Origin: Vitellaria paradoxa
Taxonomy: Eukaryota; Streptophyta; Magnoliopsida; Ericales; Sapotaceae
Length of the DNA stretch: 64,000 nt
Direction: 5' to 3'
Assembly (NCBI GenBank): GCA_019916065.1
Contig: CM034239.1
Coordinates: 49,613,812-49,677,811 of the forward strand
Under the pieces are notes generated by a model. The model did no database searches. It saw only the letters and a list, made by a program, of their open reading frames with translations, and had not been told where the DNA came from. Made by a program: the position numbers and the translations under genes. Shown here piece after piece: positions 1-10,169 of the stretch. The first letter of the stretch is position 1; every line of letters starts with the position of its first letter.

Positions 1-275
1 AAGGTAAAATAGATTAAGTTCTTTCCAATCTATTATTTTCTTCTTAATTTGGCGAGAAAAAATGAATCCGCTTTTATTTTGCAACAATACAACGTTGGTA
101 GCTATTTTGTTTTGTTGGTTTTTTTATTTTATTTATCTTTTTTTTTTGGGAAGGCAAGGTTTTAGATTTTTAATGCCTATAGATATGTGACTTCTGAGTA
201 TTTTTTTGCTTTCTTTTATTTCAACCAGGTTCACGCAATCATAGTAAAGAGTGGTTTTGGAATAGCAGATGCTGA
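1..275 (+). CDS. 3' end of a cystatin-related gene (exon 3 tail, last intron, exon 4)
   Basis: Bases 1-3 are the last bases of an exon. A GT donor follows at 4-5, the intron runs to a CAG acceptor at 226-228, and the last exon is 229-275, ending in TGA at 273-275. The assignment rests on near-identity with the complete gene at 10170-11131, whose exon 3 ends in the same bases. The phase set by that exon 3 gives a short basic tail ending in Cys (residues SRNHSKEWFWNSRC). The complete copy has Gly in place of the last Ser. Exons 1-3 of this copy lie outside the window, so its integrity cannot be judged. A second reading of exon 4 is open (VHAIIVKSGFG...), but it is out of phase with exon 3. Confidence 0.6.
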
Positions 276-1654
276 TGACAAGACATGTAAGTATTTCAAA
301 ATAATGTTGCTTAGAATTGAGATACTTGTTGATAATGTAGATGAATATATCTTTTTAAAACAACAATGAGAACTAATCTTTTTGTGATAGTAAGCCTGCA
401 TATAGACCAAATTTGGACTAAATTCAATTATATCTGGTCCTGAATTTTATTATGGACCTGAAATCAATTTGATTGGTTGAAACACAATCTCCTAACAAAT
501 GTCACCCTAATAGATTGTTCTTATGTGGCCATTCTAACCATTTTTTGTTTAAAATTATTATTTTCTCGTCTGTTCATCATTTAATTCAAAATCCGTACAA
601 AAATGCAAATTAACAAACCCATTGGAGAAATTAAGTTCATTTGTTGAACCTTAAGCAAATAAACAATAACTTTAGAATAAATACAATATTTTAATAATTG
701 AGTTGAATTTTATCACAATTGAATTCGATGGATAAAAAAAATATAAATATGCAAAAAAAAGGAGAAAATAAGTTTATTGTTAAATCTTAGGCAAATAAAC
801 AATAACTGTAGAATAAATACAATATTTTGATAATTAAGTCAAATTATTTATAATTGGATAAGGTAGGAGTCGATAAAAACTGAATTGGATAGAATATAGG
901 TTCATGCGACCTTACTAATAACCGCATCTCTCAAATTTTGATCTATCAAACTATTGCAATGTATATTCATTTGAGGTGGGGAAATGGGGGGCATGTGGTC
1001 CTGGACCTTCTACAGCTTCTGTTAAAAGTGGAAGAACTAAGTGGAATACCATTCTTTATAGGAATCTATCCGATTGGGAGTAAGGTGATTTCAAAAATCA
1101 ACTTTGTAAGCTTTACCCTAAGAAGGTAGGTGAGGCGGAAGATGGTCTTTGCCCGATAAGGTCTAAAATGGGATGGTCAATATCAAATCGTATTATGCTT
1201 GGGGAAATGGAAGTAAGAACAACGATTTTCATTTGACAAAAATATAAAAAGAGTGGAGGTTCTACAAAGGCGTCTTTTTTGTTTGGTGTGTTGTTAATGA
1301 AAGAGTACTTGCAATTAATAGTTTGATTTTGAGAGAAAAGATTATAGTAAATTGATGTCACTTGTACAACTGCTCTTATGGGCAAAGTAATTATGAAATA
1401 TGGGCCTTCAAGTTTTGGCATATTTTTGGTTTTTTCAAAACAAGTAAAGAAAGTGTTATTTGAGTGGTGGGGTCCTAGAGTCAATAAGAAATATATGAAA
1501 TTATGTTGAATTATTTCTTACTGTTAAATTTTCTAGATTTGGGAATGGAAAAAATAAATAAAATATAAAGCTAGGGTTTATTATTATTATTTTCTAACGT
1601 CGTGATGTAAAAAGATTAGCTTTGATTAATTGGAATGGAGTAGTCCATGTACTT
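276..1654. other. 3' flank of the cystatin-related gene, no gene seen
   Basis: AT-rich sequence behind the exon. I see only short chance reading frames and no family. It is the left member of an older internal duplication: features here, such as a purine-rich 'ttgaggtggggaaatgggg' near 970-988 and a 'tttcaagttttggcatat' type motif near 1406-1425, recur in diverged form in 1655-2620. Confidence 0.6.
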
Positions 1655-1860
1655 TTATAGACTCAAATCTCCTCATGATGATCAAAGTAAAATAGATTAA
1701 AGTTTTACCCAATTTTTTTTTCTTAATTTTGCTAGGAGAACAAATAAATATAATTTTATTTATTACAACATTAGTTAAATTTTTTTTTGTTTTTTGGGTA
1801 TTAGATTTTGAGATGTCTACAGATTTTTTATTGACTTTTGTTTTCTTTTATTTCAACCAG

Positions 1861-1950
1861 GTTCAAGCAATCATAGCAGAAAGCAGAATGGTTCTGAGAT
1901 AATAATGACCAATGATAATACATGTGGGTTTAAAAATAATGATGACTAAA
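1861..1950 (+). pseudogene. Degenerate exon-4 copy of the cystatin-related gene
   Basis: The sequence after the acceptor 'caaccag' starts 'gttcaagcaatcatagcag', clearly related to the exon-4 start 'gttcacgcaatcatagtaa' of the intact gene. In the phase used by the intact gene it stays open for longer before a stop. No upstream exons 1-2 accompany it and its matching exon-3 end is only a fragment, so I treat it as a relic. The corresponding copy-B sequence starts near 17810. Confidence 0.6.
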
Positions 1951-2175
1951 ATTAAAATAATTGTGAAAAATGCATGTAAACATATCTTTTAAAACAAACT
2001 AAATTTTTGCCAATTTGACGAAGTGTTAGTACTCGTGCAAATGATTTGAATTTAGATTGAATTTAATTAGGTCTGCATTTGAATTTTATTATCGACTTGG
2101 ATTAGTTGAAACTTGATCCCCTAATTAATGGTACCCTATGCGAATATTATTATGTTTCAAGTCTTATCATTTTTT

Positions 2176-2253
2176 TATTTCTCCTCCTCCTCCTCTTCTC
2201 CTTCTTCTTCTTCTTTTTCGTCTCCTCTTCTCCTTCTTCTTCTTCTTTTTCGT
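2176..2253. repeat. Pyrimidine microsatellite (TCC/TTC)n
   Basis: A run of CCT, CTT and TTC triplets, partly duplicated internally. Copy B has a differently composed version at about 18120-18172, as expected for a fast-changing microsatellite. Confidence 0.9.
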
Positions 2254-2620
2254 GCAATTGAAAGTGAATAGGATAGGATGTGAGTGCACATACAATCTTA
2301 TTAGATCTATTCAATTATTGTAAAATATATTACATTCGAGTTGGGGAAAAGGATGTGTATGAGATAAAACCTTCTATAATTTGTACTAGAAAGTGAAATA
2401 ATCATGTGGAATATTATTCTTTGTAGGAATTTGCTTGATTGAGAATTGTTTTGACTTCGAAAGTGCTCTTTTTGGTTGTGTGTTAGTAGAAGAGTAAATA
2501 CATCTATTAATTTAATTTTGATCTTTTTTTGTGCGTTGGTTTTATGGGCAAACGAATGGAGTATCCCTCTTTCAAATTTTGGCATGTTTGGGTTTTTTTT
2601 TCCAAAAAACTAAGAAAAAA

Positions 2621-3056
2621 AGAATTTTTTTTGAAGAGTAGCGAGAAATAAGTGCCGATTCTTTGATTCGTTCTTCAATAAATTTATCAAAAATGAATAC
2701 ATAACATTGAATTTGAGTTTATTATTATTATTATTATTATATTGTACTTTCTAGTTAGGGATGATCATTCCGGCCGAATCTTCTGTACTATATCTGATTC
2801 TTACCCCGAACGATACAGGATTAGAGGTTTCTTGAGAATCGGATAGGGTATAAGATATTTTTTTTTTAAAAAGTTAGAAATTACGGATAGGGTATAAAAT
2901 CGTTCCTTGATCCATTTTCCAACCTATTTCCGCTCAATACCATTTTTTAATAGAAATTTTGTTCTCTATTAAAATTAAACCAACATACCATTGGACTACA
3001 AATCACATATCTTTTTCATGTGACATCCTTTCAGTGGCAAATGTTCAACCAAAACT
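2621..3056. other. Gene-free flank
   Basis: AT-rich DNA with a (TTA)n run near 2720-2740 and, at 2757-2960, a stretch built around 'gaatcggatagggtata'. Somewhat similar wording occurs at 26380-26460, so this may be an old dispersed repeat. No coding signal seen. Confidence 0.4.
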
Positions 3057-3058
3057 TA

Positions 3059-3220
3059 GGGTGCATTTGGAGTGACAAAAAGTAAGATAAAATGAAATAA
3101 ATTAAGATAAGTTATGGATTCGTAATTAAGTCGTGCAGTGAGATAAAAAGTAAATAAATTTTAAAATTTTTTAGCATTTCTCACCGTTTTTCAAAATTTT
3201 TTGTCACTCTAAACGGTTCC
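3059..3220. mobile_element. Small MITE with TA target duplication (copy A)
   Basis: A 162 bp element bounded by TA on both sides (3057-3058, 3221-3222). Its ends are inverted repeats: the left end carries TTTGGAGTGACAAAAA and the reverse complement of the right end carries TTTAGAGTGACAAAAA (15 of 16 match), preceded by a weaker outer part. Size, TA flanks and lack of coding capacity suit a Tc1/mariner-type (Stowaway-like) MITE. The outer TIR bases are not the usual Stowaway consensus, so the superfamily is an inference. The same element is at 18973-19134 in copy B, so it predates the duplication. Confidence 0.7.
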
Positions 3221-3359
3221 TATTTGAGTGTTAGTACCACGTATGAAACATACGGATTCGCTAGGTTTGATTTGAGACAGTTGAACTTGTTGCCTAGGTT
3301 CCACAATTGACCGGTGTGAAACTAACTATTGCACTAGTTAAATTATGATGTGTATATAA

Positions 3360-4681
3360 ACTAGTGAGCAACCCGTGCCTACGACACTCTTCAACTAAAA
3401 TGAAATATATCAGCACATTTTATTTTTTTTAAAAACTGGAAATAAATTTCATTTTCATTGTATTTTTTCTTCAGAAAAAGTAAAGCACAATTTAAAAGTT
3501 ATCAGTTAAATATCTAATATAAACTCAAAATTCAATGTTACAATCACATTTATAAAAGAAAATATCATGACATGCTTACAATCAAAGTACTACTCGACAA
3601 TGAGTCAACTTTAGAAATAGTTAAATAAAATGTGAAAAATCTTCTTAAGAAATCCCATTTACTTGCATATAGGTTGACTGGAATTTTCACGATAGTTTCC
3701 TAAAAATACACGCGAGAAACGAAAACTATTAGGTAAATCACTAAAATTGGTTTTAGTAGAAGAAATTGCAAAATGCATTTAAGAGTTTTTGTTGTTTTAG
3801 CTAGTAAGCCGCTACCAGTGCCCTTAAAAAAAAGGTACATTGAAATAAAGTGTATATTAATTGGACCAACTAAAACACATCACTCATCTATATGCATAAA
3901 ATTAATACCAAAACTCATTCACTCATTATATGCATAAAATTTTTTTAACTTTTTTAGACCTTCTAGACATTCTAATAAAAAAGATAAAAGCTTTTAGAAT
4001 AGTATGCATATTATCATAAACTTAAGGTTAAAAAAAAAGTTATACTAAACAGATCATTATCATGAATTTTTTTAAATCTATCTAGATAATATTAGGACAA
4101 TACATACTAAAAATTATTAAATATTCTTACCACTGGACACGCATTTTCCTTCCCCTTGCTAGAAGAACTTGCCATTTCATTTCCTTCGCACATCTTGTTT
4201 GCCTGAGTCTTTGCCCTTGAAAAATAAGTTTAAAAAATTAATGTCTTGCTATTTTACCTTGGAATGAGTAAATAACAGATAAATATTACAATTATTAAAG
4301 AACTTACCACTTGAAGTGCATTTTCCTTCCCTTTTCTACTGTAGCTAACCTTCTCCTTTCCTTTGGACATCATGTTTGCTCTTACCTTTTCTATTTAAAA
4401 AAATAGGCAAAAAATTTAGAGGCATGGTATACTACTTCGTATTTATTATATTAAAACAGCAAGATGTCACATTAGAATAGCAGTCTTACCTCACGAATGC
4501 GCATAGCATTAAAGTCTTGCTCATCGCGAATCACAACGCCTATATTTTTTTCACGCAAAAATTGAACCTATATATATAGAGACATTTGAGAGGGGAATAA
4601 ATAGACAGTAATGCAATTTTCACGCCATGTCGTAATTTTCTATTTTATGAATGAGTGTTGTACACACGGGTTATCCCTAGT
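3360..4681. mobile_element. 1.3 kb element with ~29 bp terminal inverted repeats (copy A)
   Basis: The left end (3360-3389) begins ACTAGTGAGCAACCCGTG and the right end (4653-4681), read on the minus strand, begins ACTAGGGATAACCCGTG; the two continue to match to '..ACACTC'. The interior is AT-rich and contains short exon-like islands on the minus strand (described separately). I see no clear target duplication, and the superfamily is open (Mutator-like or another DNA transposon). The 'acccgtg' motif is also common near Helitron ends, but Helitrons lack inverted ends. Copy B holds it at 19274-20594. Confidence 0.55.
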
Positions 4682-4892
4682 ATCTAAAAATTTGATAAAA
4701 TAAAAGTAGTAAATGAATTATAATTTACCGTTCGATGTACCTCTGCATCCACCTGTATTTTAAACAACATAAGCAAAAGTACATATTAATTGCGATGAAA
4801 ATCGAGCTATTTAAGAAAATATAATTTACGCGACCAAAAATTGTGACGTCTTTCATGATCACAGATTACTGTAAAGTTGATTACGTTATAAC
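4131..4892 (-). pseudogene. Cluster of exon-like islands on the minus strand
   Basis: Five short segments carry splice-like borders on the minus strand: 4830-4892, 4729-4752 (24 nt), 4490-4567, 4308-4390 and 4131-4215. The 78 nt island 4490-4567 lies between an AG and a GTAAG and is open (VQFLREKNIGVVIRDEQDFN...). The last two are diverged duplicates of one lysine-rich exon; both end in KGKENA-x-x-V followed by GTAAG. The reading phases do not all chain, and the copy-B version of 4490-4567 has a lost base and a TAG. I do not recognise the family. It looks like the decayed remains of a gene, perhaps one caught in or next to the inverted-repeat element. Confidence 0.35.
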
Positions 4893-4989
4893 CTGAAAAT
4901 TCATTAAAATTAAACATTAATTGTGAAAATAAATACTCATATAAGAATAATAATACAAAAAATAACTTAGCAACCAAAGTAAAGCACGG

Positions 4990-6400
4990 ATCACTTATCC
5001 CCTAATTTGATCTTAAGATTTTTTTAAAATTTTTTTCTTGTTTTTATTAAAATTTATTTTTTTAAAAGCTATAATTTTTAAGTATACTAACTTGTAATAA
5101 ATTTTTTACGAATGTGATTAACACGTTTAAAATCTAAAATTTTTGAAAAAAAATTATACAAAAAAAATGAAATTAAAGAAACAATTTTGTAATCACATTT
5201 TTAAAAATTTTTATAAAAAAATATATAAAAAATAACAGAGTATATTTTCACCTAAAATGATCAAAAAGACAACTAAAGTGAGGAGGAAAATAAAAATAAT
5301 TGTAACCATTAAATAAATTTAATGGTTAAAAATATGTCAAATTCAAATTCTTTTGCTTCCTTATTATATAAATTAATTATTTAAAATTAATTAATTATTT
5401 TTATTTTTGTACTTATTTAAGATTTGTCAAGTTTTCGTCTAGCACCCCCTAAAAAAACCTGCCACTCCGTCCAGCATCCGCCTCTTCGCATGCCACATAT
5501 ACAATAGTCAAAAGAATATTATTTTTAAATTTTAATTTTACTTTAAGTAAATTAAAATTAAATTTTGAAAAATAAAAATAAATAAAAATAATTTTGTAAT
5601 CACATTTTAATTTTTTTAAAACAAAAAATTTAGTTAATTTTGTCTAATATTTTAAAAATGTTTATAAAAAAATATTAAGTCGAGAAGAAAATAAGAGAGT
5701 GACCGAAAAGATAACTAAAGTGAAAATAGGAAAGAATAATCCTAACCATTAAATATGTCAAATTTAAAATTTTTAAAATTAATTATTTAAAATTAATCAT
5801 TTTTTATTTCAAATAGAAAACTAATTTACCTAAAAAAGCCTCCCCACCCCAGCAACTCAATCTCCCTCTCTCTCACTCTCCCCCGTCACCCACACAGCCC
5901 CGCTCGCCCCCTTTCTCCCTTAAAAAAAAATTGTCAAGTTTTCGCCTGGCACCCCTTCAAAAAAGAAAAAAAAAACTATCATTTCCCCCAATAACCGCCT
6001 ATTCCAATGTCACGTATACAACGGTCAAAAGAATATTATTTTTAATTTTTAATTTTAATTTAAGTACATTAAAATTAAATTTTAAAAAATGAAAATAATT
6101 TTGTAATTACATTTTAATTTTTTAAAACAAAAAACTTAGTTAACTTTGCCTAATATTTTAAAAACATTTAAAAAAATATTAAGTAGGGAAAAAAATAAGA
6201 GATTAACCGAAAAGACAACTAAAGTGGAAAGTGGAAAGAATAATCCTAACCATTAAATATGTCAAATTTAAATTTTTTAAAATTAATTATTAATTATTTA
6301 AAATTAATCATTTTTTATTTCAAATAAAAAATTAATTTACCTAAAAAAGCCTCCCACCCCAGCATACCCAATCTCTCTCTCTCTCTCTCTCCCCATTTCC
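4990..6400. repeat. Tandem repeat of ~0.5 kb units (copy A)
   Basis: The phrase 'ttgtcaagttttcg' occurs at 5424 and 5931 (period 507). Both units then run in parallel through 'cacgtatacaa'-like, 'gaatattatttttaa' and 'caaataaaaaattaatttacc'-like landmarks to a CT-rich end ('ctctctctc'). An earlier partial unit (about 4990-5423) shares the middle ('aaaagacaactaaagtg', 'aaccattaaat'). The bases are about 80% A+T with homopolymer runs, and there is no coding signal. Copy B: about 20890-22310. Confidence 0.8.
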
Positions 6401-7413
6401 CCAAACCCAATTCTGCACCCTTGCCCCACCCAACTCATAGCAGCACCAACTTGCTTCGCCTTTACCCACCCTAATATACAACAACGTCAACCCACCCATT
6501 GCCATTGCCAAACCCACCACTGCAATTGCCATCCCTCCATCATATTGCCAATTAACCAACAAAAATTCACTACATTGCCAATCAATGAACAAATTTATCA
6601 CATTGTAAAATTTAATCCCTACCCAACAAAATTCATACAAAAAATTCAGTCCCTACTCGACATCAAACTTGAATGGCCCTTCTGAAACCTTGATAAAAAA
6701 AAAAAAAATTCAGCCCTTGATCAAAACGTGAACCAATAAACTTGATCAAAATGCCGACGCCCTATTTGATCAAAACGTCAAACCATAAAAATTTTCAACA
6801 CTTAAAAAAAATTTCAGCATAAATTAAAAGTGAAACAATAAACTTCATTCCAAATTAATCCATGATTGCAACAGACAAAAAGAATCTGCTCAAATAATGG
6901 AAGGTAAAAAGGAGAGAGCTAAAATAAACCATAAAAAATTCCCTTTGATTATAAGAGAGATATACAAAACCCTAGAAATTGGAGCAATATATACACCAAC
7001 GACTGTGATATAGGCAACCCCAACTCCATTTATTTATTCTTTACGTTATGTTATTTAAATAAATTTGGGTAGTTTTTTTTATTTATTTATCTACTCCCTA
7101 CAGTAAATTTTTTGGCAATTTTTTTTATTTTAATAAGTTTTGAAATTTTTTTTTTAGTATGTTATTCACATATTGGTAGTTTTTTTTTTTTTTTTTGAGT
7201 ATGTTATTCACATATTTAATACGATAATTGTGCCGAAAGTCTTTTTTTAGTCGTTAAATTTTAGCATAACTTTTATTGATCAATTATTAATGAATAAACT
7301 ATATGGATGCATGAACTTTAATAAATAGAATTCGTACACTCTTATAACTAATGAAAGAATAATGGATATAAAAATAATTTATTGGATGGACATATTGAAT
7401 TATAGTGGGCATC
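6401..7413. other. Gene-free stretch with a leader-like CT-rich start
   Basis: After the (CT)n end of the tandem repeat the sequence is briefly richer in C ('ccaacttgcttcgcctttaccc' region, 6380-6500), resembling a plant 5' leader, but no ORF with family resemblance follows. The long minus-strand frame across 6341-6640 starts and ends in repeats and is likely chance. Near 7156 and 7198 a 19 bp phrase 'agtatgttattcacatatt' is repeated around a T run. Confidence 0.4.
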
Positions 7414-7770
7414 GCATATTGAATTATTTAATAAAAAAAAACTAAGTGCATGGGAAATTATGAGAAAAAATAGTGAAAGGTAACAGGGAATTAAAAGAGT
7501 ATTTTTGTAAATTAAAACTATTAAACAGCTACTCAAAAAAAAATTGTTAGCCCTTTTACAAATTAGTATAGAAACAGAAGATTGATGCATATTGAATTAT
7601 TTAATAAAAAAAAAAAAAAAACTCAGTGCATGGGAATTATGAGAAAAAATAGTGAAAGATAACTGGGAATTAAAAGAGCATTTTTGTAAAGTAAAACTAT
7701 TAAACAGCTACTCAAAAAAAAAAAAAAAATTGTTAGCCCTTTAACAGATTAGTATAGAAATAGAAAATTA
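7414..7770. repeat. 173 bp tandem duplication (copy A)
   Basis: 'gcatattgaattatttaat' starts at 7414 and again at 7587; the two units agree through 'gtgcatggga', 'attatgagaaaaaatagtg' and 'ttgttagcccttt'. In copy B the units start at 23332 and 23506, so this duplication too predates the large one. Confidence 0.85.
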
Positions 7771-9540
7771 ATACAAACTGTGTTATAATGATAGTTTAAA
7801 CTCTATTATTCTCTCCATCTTAGCTTGGTAAAGGTCTTTTTCACTTCTTTCTATCGCTGACTACCCATCATATACTAATCTCTTCTGTCTTGAATTTTAG
7901 CTTTTGATAATCTTTGTTTGATCGTTCTGGGCTTAAAATATGGAGATGGTGGATTATGTTCAGGGTTCGCTGAACAATCTATGAGTCTACCTAAAATCGT
8001 ATCCACTCTATCCATCCACTCAGTTCTTATCTAAAAATCGTATCCACTCTGTTCTCTCTCCAAGCGGAGAGTGACCTGGAAATGGATTTGAAGAAGGCCA
8101 CTGGCACAGCAACAACAAAAAGAGAGGGGCTTTGAAATTGAGAGAGAGAGCCCTTTTCGTTTCAAAAATTAAATAACCAAACAAAATAAAAAAAAACCAA
8201 AATCACCCACAAACGCTCTCTCTCATTTCTTGATTTCACTTCTGGTTCCAAGCAATTTCAAAGATCACAGCTTTAGGGTTCAGATTCATCTACTTCAGAT
8301 CCTTTAAAACCATTCGCGGCCTTTTCAATCCTCGCCCTTCAATGGTTGCCTTTTGATCGTCGCATTCTTAAATAGGTAAAAAGACACAACCCGAATGGCC
8401 ATTCTACTTATTCATACTCAAATGCTATATATATTTGTGGATGTATATATGACTTTTTTTGCATTTACGTTTTGAAAATGATTAGTAAGAAGGAATTTGG
8501 CTCAAGCTGGGTGTTCTGTGATTCAATGTGAAGATCTTGATTTTGGTTGAATCCTCGAGTGGTTGAAGTGGATCTTTTTATGACTTTAAAGATCTAGTCG
8601 ATTTGACTATTTTTTTGTGTTTGTCTCTTGCATGTTGCTTACTGATTTGGTTCGATTGATAGGTTTGTGAGATTTTGGGTAGACTCATAAACCAGTTGAT
8701 TTTTATTTTTATTTTTATTTTGTTGTATTACGTTTTTAATTTGTGTGCTTTATTAATTTGGGTGAGGATTTGAGTTGCAGTACTATGAACACGTGATATT
8801 GGTTTATGGGTTTCGTTCTGTATTAATAAAAGCTGTTGTGATTTCTGTGTGAATGATATTTACTTTCACTGCTATGATCGTTTCCATCTTAGCTTGGTGC
8901 TGGTGAGGAACATGACAAACAAGAAAGACACGCATGAAAGACAACCTGCGTTTGGTGCATCTTATTTGTTTCTTCCTTCAAAACAAAACAGATCAAAAAG
9001 AAGATGCAGAAGGAACATAAATTAAAAAAGAAGAGGCTGAAGGAACATAAATTAACACCTTCATATTGTTGTTGCGAGAAGAGGGTCGTCCCAGCTGATG
9101 GTGGCTCCGAGTTCCGGCGCCGGTGGCTGTGACTCCCTGTAGAGAGAGAGAACAGTGGTGGGTTTTTGGCACTCCTGAAATCTCAGCGTCGAGCTCCAAT
9201 AGAAACAAAGGCAGAAGAAACAAAGCTCTGGAGAAATCAAAGGCAGAAGAAATCAAAACAAAACTTTCTTGAGAAAGCTTTGGATTTAGGCCTGAGAAAG
9301 AAGAAATCAAAGGTAACTGTTGAAGCAAATGATTACCATCACAAAGTTAATTGCTACTGAAGGATATTAACTGGGAGATGAAGTAGATATCCGGGGGGGG
9401 GGGGGGGGGGAGGCAAGAGCTTCTAAGAGAAGCCGTGTTTATAACAAATCTGAATCACACAAATTGAGTTTTTGTTTTATAAGATTCAATCTCAGCCGTC
9501 CATTATAAATTGTGAGAGCGATATTTTTGAAATGGGATGT
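7771..9540. other. Leader-like region without a convincing ORF (copy A)
   Basis: Between 8200 and 8380 the sequence looks like a plant mRNA leader ('cgctctctctcatttcttg', 'tttagggttcagattcatc') followed by a good donor-like 'aaatag|gtaaaa' near 8372. At 9060-9320 a GC-richer, exon-like block ends in 'atcaaag|gtaac'. The frames in both places are short and unlike any family I know, and they differ between the copies by indels. It may be a non-coding transcript or the decayed start of a gene. Copy B: 23700-25520. Confidence 0.35.
9393..9410. repeat. Run of 18 G
   Basis: An uninterrupted G18 tract on the plus strand. Copy B has only six G at the same place (about 25379-25384), so it expanded in A or shrank in B after the duplication, or is an assembly artefact. 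Confidence 0.9.
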
Positions 9541-10066
9541 GTTTTATTATATTTCTTATGAAAAAAAAATATATCTAAACTACACTTTTAGATAGTAAAT
9601 AAATTTTTAAAAAAATGACATAAAAACTTATTTTTTATTAAAAATACAAATAAAACATTATATAAATACAAAGAATAAGTATGAAGAATATATATTTTTA
9701 ATATTTTAAACCTGATCAAACTGAGCTGCCTTTAAGATCAATCCCAATTTTAAAAGTTTTAAAAAATAAGATAAATTTAAACAAATTAAGTCCAAAATGT
9801 TCATCTTAAATTAACGTTTGCATCCATCGTTAATCTATAAAGTAAAACAATATGCCACAAAATTGAGTACCATTGGGCCGGAGCCGAATTGATCAAGTCC
9901 AACGATATACCACAAAATCGTCGTTAACCCAATAATAATTTTAATATCAACTGGGCTGATTCGATGGGGCCCACTTCGGCGAAATTAGTAGTGACCCCGT
10001 GGACCAAGTTTTGCAAGTGTGTTATTAACCCAATGAGAAGTTGATTTTTTTTTTTTAAATCCCTAA
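9541..10066 (+). promoter_or_regulatory. Upstream region of the cystatin-related gene
   Basis: An AT-rich stretch that becomes more mixed towards the gene. It contains 'ttgggccgg' near 9873 and the palindromic GGGCCCA at 9967-9973, a form bound by TCP factors in plant promoters (known from other genes, inferred here). No other gene is seen between the end of copy A and the TATA box. The left border of the duplicated unit lies at or near 9541. Confidence 0.45.
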
Positions 10067-10074
10067 TATAAATA
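10067..10074 (+). promoter_or_regulatory. TATA box of the cystatin-related gene
   Basis: TATAAATA lies 96 bases before the chosen ATG, a normal distance for a short plant leader. A CACGTG (G-box core) follows at 10082-10087, in what would be the start of the transcript. Confidence 0.6.
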
Positions 10075-10169
10075 GTCCCAACACGTGTAGGCGGAGAGTA
10101 TTTTGGTTGTTTACTCCTAAAGTTAGGGTTTCTGCCGCTGCCGCTGTTCGTCGTTTGATTGCTGGCGGA

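Larger units (their letters stand above)
1655..2620. repeat. Older internal duplicate of the gene 3' end and flank (period about 1.63 kb)
   Basis: From about 1655 the sequence repeats, with strong divergence, the order found at the live gene: end of exon 3 ('tagactcaaatctcctcatgatgatcaa'-like, 1658-1685), the last intron, an exon-4-like stretch after 'ttcaaccag' (from 1861), then the flank. The exon-4 start here (1861) lines up with 229, giving a period near 1632 bp. The copy of the donor reads 'caaagtaaa' in place of 'caaggtaaa'. The same arrangement exists in copy B (about 17600-18580). This is a pseudogenic fragment left by a small duplication that happened before the 10.8 kb one. Confidence 0.75.
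1..9540. repeat. Tandem segmental duplication, copy A
   Basis: Position 1 of the window matches position 10857, and the two sequences then run parallel with only small differences to about 9540 and 25520. In the first 415 aligned bases I count roughly nine substitutions plus a few length changes in T or A runs. The copies part company at 'gggatgtgttttatta' (A) versus 'gggatgtgttttattt' (B). Copy A lacks the Ty1-copia element found in copy B and keeps the unbroken target site near 413-417 ('gacta'). The true left edge of copy A lies before the window, because the window opens inside a gene. Confidence 0.95.

Noticed and set aside
231..369. Reading exon 4 as VHAIIVKSGFG...
   Set aside because: Open and good-looking, but out of phase with exon 3 when the GTAAAA donor is used. 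It would need exon 3 to end at an earlier GT (after YQAK), which loses the FRLKPPED strand.
1113..1484. 123-codon minus-strand frame, also present at 17055-17381
   Set aside because: Lies in duplicated flank, no family resemblance, and the copy-B version is shortened by an indel.
3360..4681. Helitron
   Set aside because: The ends are inverted repeats of each other, and no TC start and CTRR end between A and T could be placed.
6341..6640. 99-codon minus-strand frame, also at 22228-22551
   Set aside because: Starts in repeat DNA and runs into a (GA)n tract; its C-terminus differs between copies. Composition explains it.
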